Under the pieces are notes generated by a model. It saw nothing but the letters and a program-made list of their open reading frames with translations, was not told where the DNA came from and did no database searches. A DNA stretch of 64,000 nt from Blastomussa wellsi (lineage: Eukaryota; Cnidaria; Anthozoa; Scleractinia; Plerogyridae). Position numbers and translations under genes: made by a program. Positions 59,303-64,000 of this stretch are shown here, one piece after another (position 1 is the first letter of the stretch; each line of letters opens with the position of its first letter). Where the stretch lies: the NCBI GenBank assembly GCA_947652115.1, contig OX393563.1, positions 30,329,571 through 30,393,570 of the forward strand, in the 5' to 3' direction.

Positions 59303-59478
59303 AATAGAGGACATTTTCCGTGGTTGCATAGCCTCATCTAAACACTCGCGGGGTTGGGAGAATTCTCGAAAGTTATGCAAACCCTCGACTACGTCTCGGG
59401 TTTGCATAACTGTCTCGAATTCTCCCCAACCCCGTCGTGTTTAGATGAGGCTATGTAAACACGGAAAATGTCCTCTAT
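59303..59478. mobile_element. Long palindromic MITE, 176 bp
   Basis: Arms of about 80 bases run from ATAGAGGACATTTTCCGTG at the left to its complement ending at 59478, with AGCCTCATCTAAACAC, GGGGTTGGGAGAATTC and AGTTATGCAAACCC on the left arm. Spacer only about 12 bases. Confidence 0.85.
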
Positions 59479-59479
59479 G

Positions 59480-60738
59480 ACCTCTAAAGTTCCTTCCCAC
59501 CAGCTGTATCTCCTATCTTCGATAATTCAGAAGCCGTGTTTTGTAATGTAACCTTTCACGAAATTCCCCCCAAGATTTCAAAGTTGTACATAAGAAAGTT
59601 AATTATTTTTTATTCCGCACTTGCGCTATGAAAGTTTGTTTTACAGTTCTAGTTTGAGCGAGGTTTTCCATTTCGCAAAAGTCACGATATTCACCGATTC
59701 ACAGCACAACACATTATAACATAAAAGGAAAGCTTGAAATGGAAGCGAGCTTCCCTTACAACCAGTAAAAAGAGAAACAGATACTAGATCATTATACCTA
59801 TATTGCACTTACAACTGACATATTAACACAAGATAATCGAAATAACTATAATAACTTCCTTTTTATTACTATATCGCTTTCGGTTCTGACGAGGACGCAT
59901 ATTGTATATACAACCGGCTAAAAATAAAATCAGAAAACAGGTATTCTTTACTGAATTAACAATAGCACACGTCTTTAATGTGCTATAACTAGCTTCAGCT
60001 GTATATTAATTTAATATGGCTCTAGCAATTAATTATATCTGCGAGTCACAGGAGCCATTAAAAACGTGGAGTCTGCATTTATCGTGCGCCCCGCCCTTGG
60101 GCTTGAAGGCCTAAAATGGTCGCCAAACAAGCCAACGACTGTTTCCATTGTAAGCTTATTGTATAATTACCCGATGCACGCTGTTCCAGCCCAGCTGATT
60201 TAAAGTGCACTCACGTTCACTTCGTATTGCGGTTTTCTAGAACTAACACCCAAAGTTTTTGCCGCATTCTATTTTTATTAGGCCTTTGTTATTGATAGAA
60301 CAATGCAAAAAGCCACATCAGGCAAATCAAATAATCGGAATTGTGATCACACGATGCGAGGATCACGTACTGGATTTTAACGGAAACATTTCCCTGTGTG
60401 TACGGTTGTAACAACTCCGTTTTAATTTCTTCTTGATCACTCAGGCATATTTTGACGCCTATTATTATTTTCTGTGAGATTCCTCAGAGTACTCGTTTTA
60501 TTTCAATAATCTAGATTTCAGCCCATTTATTTAAGCCGTTTAAGACAAAAAACGCCCTTTCAGAAGTTACGTGTTCTGATAACCGTTCTGAATGCTATTA
60601 GCACGAACGTACATTAAAGATTCTTTTATTGTTAATTTCTTCTTCAAACGTATAACTTCTCCCCTTATGTTGTTCGGAGAGGAAACTACATTCACGGACT
60701 GATCTCACATAGTTGCCTTTTCAGTTCTTTAGCTAACA
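59480..60738. other. Gene-free stretch
   Basis: Nothing supportable; AT-rich sequence between a MITE and duplication copy B. Confidence 0.35.
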
Positions 60739-60739
60739 C

Positions 60740-61731
60740 TAAACAATTTATCACTTCTTAGAAAATTGAAATCGAGAGACGTCCGATTAATAAGCTCTTT
60801 GATTTGTCAAAACACCACGTTTCTAAAAGCCACTGAAAATGGTGGGTGGCTGAAGGGAACCACCATGACACTGAAAAATATTTTACAGAGAATGCTATTA
60901 TAAACGCGTTTGACTTTGAAATCGCCTGCGGGGTAGATTTGCTGATCAAGCATGGAGCGAGTACATTTCTGAATTCTAAATGTGTTGTTTTAAAAGCTTT
61001 AAAATTTAAATCCCTCGACTATATATGCATTTCATTCTAGGAAACTATGTAAGTTAAACTGAATCATTCACTCGATCGGTTTTACCAGCCAGTTTGAAAA
61101 GCTTCCTGGGAACCCATTCAAACTTTGTAAGCGCGCCGGCAAAAAGATAACAACTTGTCAATCCGGATACGTGCTGTTAATTAATTTCCAAGGTTACTCC
61201 ATGTTTTTTCAACCCTGGTGTTTCTAACCTCTTCGAAGTAATCTTTCGTTTCTAAAAATACTCTTCAGCATACCCAGTTCAAGATTGAAATTGCTTTCGA
61301 CCAATCAGCGCGTACTTTACCTTTGGTTGGTAACAGAGCACCTCAGTGACGTGGTTTCAGAGATTTCGATTTGAACACCTATTCATTCGTTAATAGACCA
61401 TATTCACGATAGACGCAATGATGGTTTTAATATTGTAATGGAAATTAGCCACGTTGTCTGCCAGGGGGCAAACATCATGGAATAAGGATTTCATTATAAG
61501 GTTAGTTTGAAATAGTTACTCGATACCTTGCCGTTGTCTTTTTTATTATTGCCAAAATTGCGTTAAGCTAAGAATATTTAAAGCAAAAAACAGAAACCAA
61601 AGCATGGCTAAGAAAAAATATCAGACCAAGAAACCAGTCTCCCATATCACGTGCTTAATTTGCATTACAATGTGAAAATAAACATGGCGGATATCGTGAA
61701 CAATTCAAGGTCTATTCATTAATAGGCTTGC
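60740..61731 (+). repeat. Noncoding segmental duplication, copy B, interrupted
   Basis: Counterpart of copy A, 3.6 kb away. Continuous similarity to 61393, then a MITE (61392-61716), then a short resumption (CATTAATAGGCTTG). Lacks the two extra segments of copy A. A plus frame (60846-61040) across it contains a peptide vaguely like an ankyrin helix, but the same reading is broken in copy A. Confidence 0.9.
61392..61716. mobile_element. MITE inserted into duplication copy B
   Basis: Inverted ends AATAGACC...TTCACGATA (61392-61411) and TATCGTGAA...GGTCTATT (61692-61716), differing by a short gap. Copy A at about 58710-58731 is the unoccupied version of the same site. Confidence 0.8.
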
Positions 61732-61954
61732 AACTCTTCTCATACTGTGGCCCAGTTTGATGTCATAGCCGTGTACCTTCACTAAATATATTGCACTATA
61801 GATTTTCAGGACCGTGTTATTTTCAGTGAAAGAGATGCGTTTATTCAGCTCAGCTAGCTTCGTGGAGTAAAAATAACGCGCGAAACGAGTAAATATCTCA
61901 CGATTTTCGTACTCCAAAAGACCGGTTTGGCAGGTTGTTTGTGGTCCTTGTTCT

Positions 61955-62098
61955 GTCGCACTTTGTTGTCGACGGACTTTGTAAAACCTGTCGAACTTTG
62001 TAATGAAATTGTCGCACTTTGTAATAACACTTGTAACAATTTGTAATAAAATAGCTGTCGTACTTTGTAATAACAAGTTCTCGCACTTTGTAACAAGC
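61955..62098 (-). repeat. TTACAAAGTGCGA tandem-like repeat
   Basis: About six to seven imperfect copies of (G)TCGCACTTTGTAATAA on the plus strand, spaced 15-30 bases. The long overlapping frames here come from this periodicity. Confidence 0.8.
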
Positions 62099-62099
62099 T

Positions 62100-63039
62100 T
62101 GAATACGATTATTGGTTGAAAATAATTTTATGAATTAGCTAATCTCGGAACGTCTCCGTATACAACTTTGCTGAGTGCCACCCACTCCCCCCGCGCCGCG
62201 TCCTTTAAGAAGGTACCGTAAACTATAATCGAATAGAATAATTGTGAAATAGTATCGTATTTTAATTCAAAAATCACACAGGCTTAATATGAGCTAGAAC
62301 TTGGAACACCATCATGTCATATCAGTACTAGTGCATTGAATTCATGAAAAAATCAGAAGCAATATCAAAAAGTATATTTCAACCATAAATAAACAACGAA
62401 GAACTAGAACATGAAATGAAACAAACGAATGAAAACAATGAAACATGAAACAAAAACAATCATAGCGTCGTCAGTCCCTACTAATGTATTAAATCCATTA
62501 AAAGGAAAACTGGAATAATATATAAAGTAAAGTTGTTTTGAAACACTTTATGAACAACAACTGAACGAACAAAATATTTCTCTATTTTCAGTTCAAGGAG
62601 CTGCTTCTCCTTTTCTTCAAGAAGACCATGGTGGTGAATTCTAGATGCGCATTCAAAGCAGATTGTAACAAAATGTTACTTTTATTTTTTTATGGGTGAT
62701 GAACCATCCCGCAGTTGCTGCCAAGCATTTGTCCAATTTGGACTGGAAACCATTCGCCGTACCTCCAGTACGACACCACTCGGAGGTCCAAACTTTGGTG
62801 TAGCTTTATTTGTGTTTGACTTTGTCTATGCGATACTTCGCTTCGTTGTTTGTAAGATATTTCTTTCGCTCAGACCCAGAAGAAGAAGCTAGCTGCAGCT
62901 CGATTTCGCAGTTTTTTACATCCACCAGCTTTTGCTTGATCAAATGTTTTTGCAACAGGACTTGCTATCGATTACTTGTTGACTACTTTCTTGCCATCAA
63001 AGGACAGAGCCATCAAAGTACAGGGTAGATTGAGGCCCA
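62100..63039. other. No recognised gene
   Basis: Frames at 62692-63028 overlap in two registers without a domain. Nothing supportable. Confidence 0.35.
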
Positions 63040-63294
63040 TTAGCGAACTACTGTATTCCTCTGTTCGGGTGTGCGTTCCTTAACGGGCACGTTAAAATTT
63101 CCTTGTACCAACAGCAACATTGTCTCATAAGCCTCGTCGCTTAATGGATGAAGACATCCCCCTTTCTTTTCTGCTCCGAATGTACAACAACCCAGCATAA
63201 ATTTAAGGTAGCTTAAGCGAGTTGGCAATTTATTTCGGCCGATCGGATATCGCTTGCGGTCATTGATAACACTGACAAATCGGAGAAAGAACAC
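63040..63294 (-). other. Unassigned coding-like fragment
   Basis: Minus frame of 84 residues with even composition: LPTRLSYLKFMLGCCTFGAE, then GGCLHPLSDEAYETMLLLVQ, and VKERTPEQRN before a stop. It reads like part of a real protein rather than random sequence, and may be a fragment of a repeated, mobile-element-associated family. I do not recognise a domain. Partial and without splice evidence. Confidence 0.35.
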
Positions 63295-63354
63295 GCATTC
63301 AATTTTTGCTTCTCATTATCCCAGCAAACAGAGTTCAGTCAGATCAACACAAAC

Positions 63355-63606
63355 ATGCTTAACTGCCAGTGTGGCAATTGGCATGGAGTAGCAAGAGTCA
63401 AAGAAGATTTTCTGCCTTTTGAGGAGGCCGCAGCCAGAGAGCTGTTTAGAACTCGCGTGGCAAGTCTCTATCCCCAGGGGATTCTAGCTTTCGCTCCACT
63501 TTTCTTTACCGTTTTTTCTTGCAGTTTCGACTTTCCCTCGCCCCCAATAACTGTCTCCAGCACTCAGAGGATGACGATACCGAAAAATTATATTAGCATG
63601 CTGTAA
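63355..63606 (+). other. Unassigned open frame
   Basis: 83 residues beginning MLNCQCGNWHGVARVKEDFL, with FEEAAARELFRTRVASLYP. The first 45 residues look protein-like and the rest does not. A splice donor-like site could end it after about 63470. Not recognised; may belong to the same mobile or multi-copy family as the preceding fragment. Confidence 0.3.
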
Positions 63607-63717
63607 GAAAACAACAGTTGTTTATTTTCACTACGTTTCGTAATAGCTGTTCCCGAATCCTTTGTATTTATTTTGCCGGAAAAATGTAAAAATTTTCTTA
63701 ACTGCGGGTAAAATATG

Positions 63718-63932
63718 TTGCCCTATTTCCGGACACTTTTTGCATAAACCGTAATATCTTTCCTCAAAACAACACAAACAAGCTGAAATTCAGCCACAAG
63801 TTAGCATCCACTTCTGGTAAGTAGGTCGTAAAGTCTCATCGCCTGAAGCTCATTGGATTCTTCCTAATTGTGAAAAGAGTTCGTCGAGTTGGATGCCCTA
63901 TTTCCGGACAGGTTGCCCTTTTTCCGGACGAT
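63718..63932. repeat. TGCCCTATTTCCGGACA repeated words
   Basis: Three copies (about 63719, 63893, 63912), the last two adjacent. Probably the edge of an interspersed repeat that continues past the window. Confidence 0.6.
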
Positions 63933-64000
63933 CATTACGAGATAAATACTCCGCTTTTCTTGGGAACATTCTTCTCCCTCGTGGCAAAATATATCTTATA

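Noticed and set aside
60846..61040. Ankyrin-like coding exon
   Set aside because: The resemblance is limited to about 20 residues, and the duplicate copy at 57.4 kb has frame-breaking changes at the same place.
61854..62096. Protein-coding frames rich in YYKVRQ repeats
   Set aside because: They come from a short-period DNA repeat open in several overlapping frames.

Overview
The window is eukaryotic nuclear DNA, most probably from a cnidarian and probably a stony coral. The reasons are AT-rich sequence, intron-bearing animal genes with GT-AG junctions, very large gene-free stretches, many short palindromic MITEs, and a Penelope-like element with a GIY-YIG domain. This taxonomic call is inference; no organism-specific marker such as rDNA or mtDNA is present.

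Layout. 1-5.4 kb: a single-exon ankyrin-repeat protein (+, 1103-1624) resembling PPP1R27, then a two-exon hydroxylysine kinase homologue (-, 3654-5339). 5.4-15.6 kb: a graveyard of mobile DNA with MITEs, the 3' end of a decayed LINE (+), a decayed Ty3/gypsy pol (-), and direct and inverted repeats. 15.7-26.3 kb: a divergent gene pair, the cilia protein CFAP161 (-, 15677-21832, at least seven coding exons) and a THEM4-like acyl-CoA thioesterase (+, 22194-26343, four exons). Their start codons are 361 bp apart, so they probably share a promoter. Both genes carry MITEs, a SINE or a minisatellite in introns or UTR.

26.4-45 kb: mostly repeats. The exceptions are a terminal coding exon (-, 29934-30151) that carries a textbook BH3 motif, so a candidate BH3-only apoptosis gene, and a Penelope-like retroelement (41243-43413) still bracketed by a 12-bp target-site duplication. 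The element has a hammerhead-ribozyme-like motif near its 3' end. A second, 154-bp terminal fragment of the same family is nested inside a TA-flanked DNA transposon, with its own 12-bp duplication. LINE fragments lie at 38.7-40.2 kb.

45-64 kb: one clear gene, the intronless forkhead gene FoxB (-, 54318-55112) with a good TATA box about 380 bp upstream of its start. It sits in a gene desert that also holds a diverged duplicated noncoding block (57.15-58.73 kb and 60.74-61.73 kb). One copy has been split by a MITE, leaving the other as the empty site. No operon-like organisation exists; apart from the CFAP161/THEM4-like pair the genes appear functionally unrelated.
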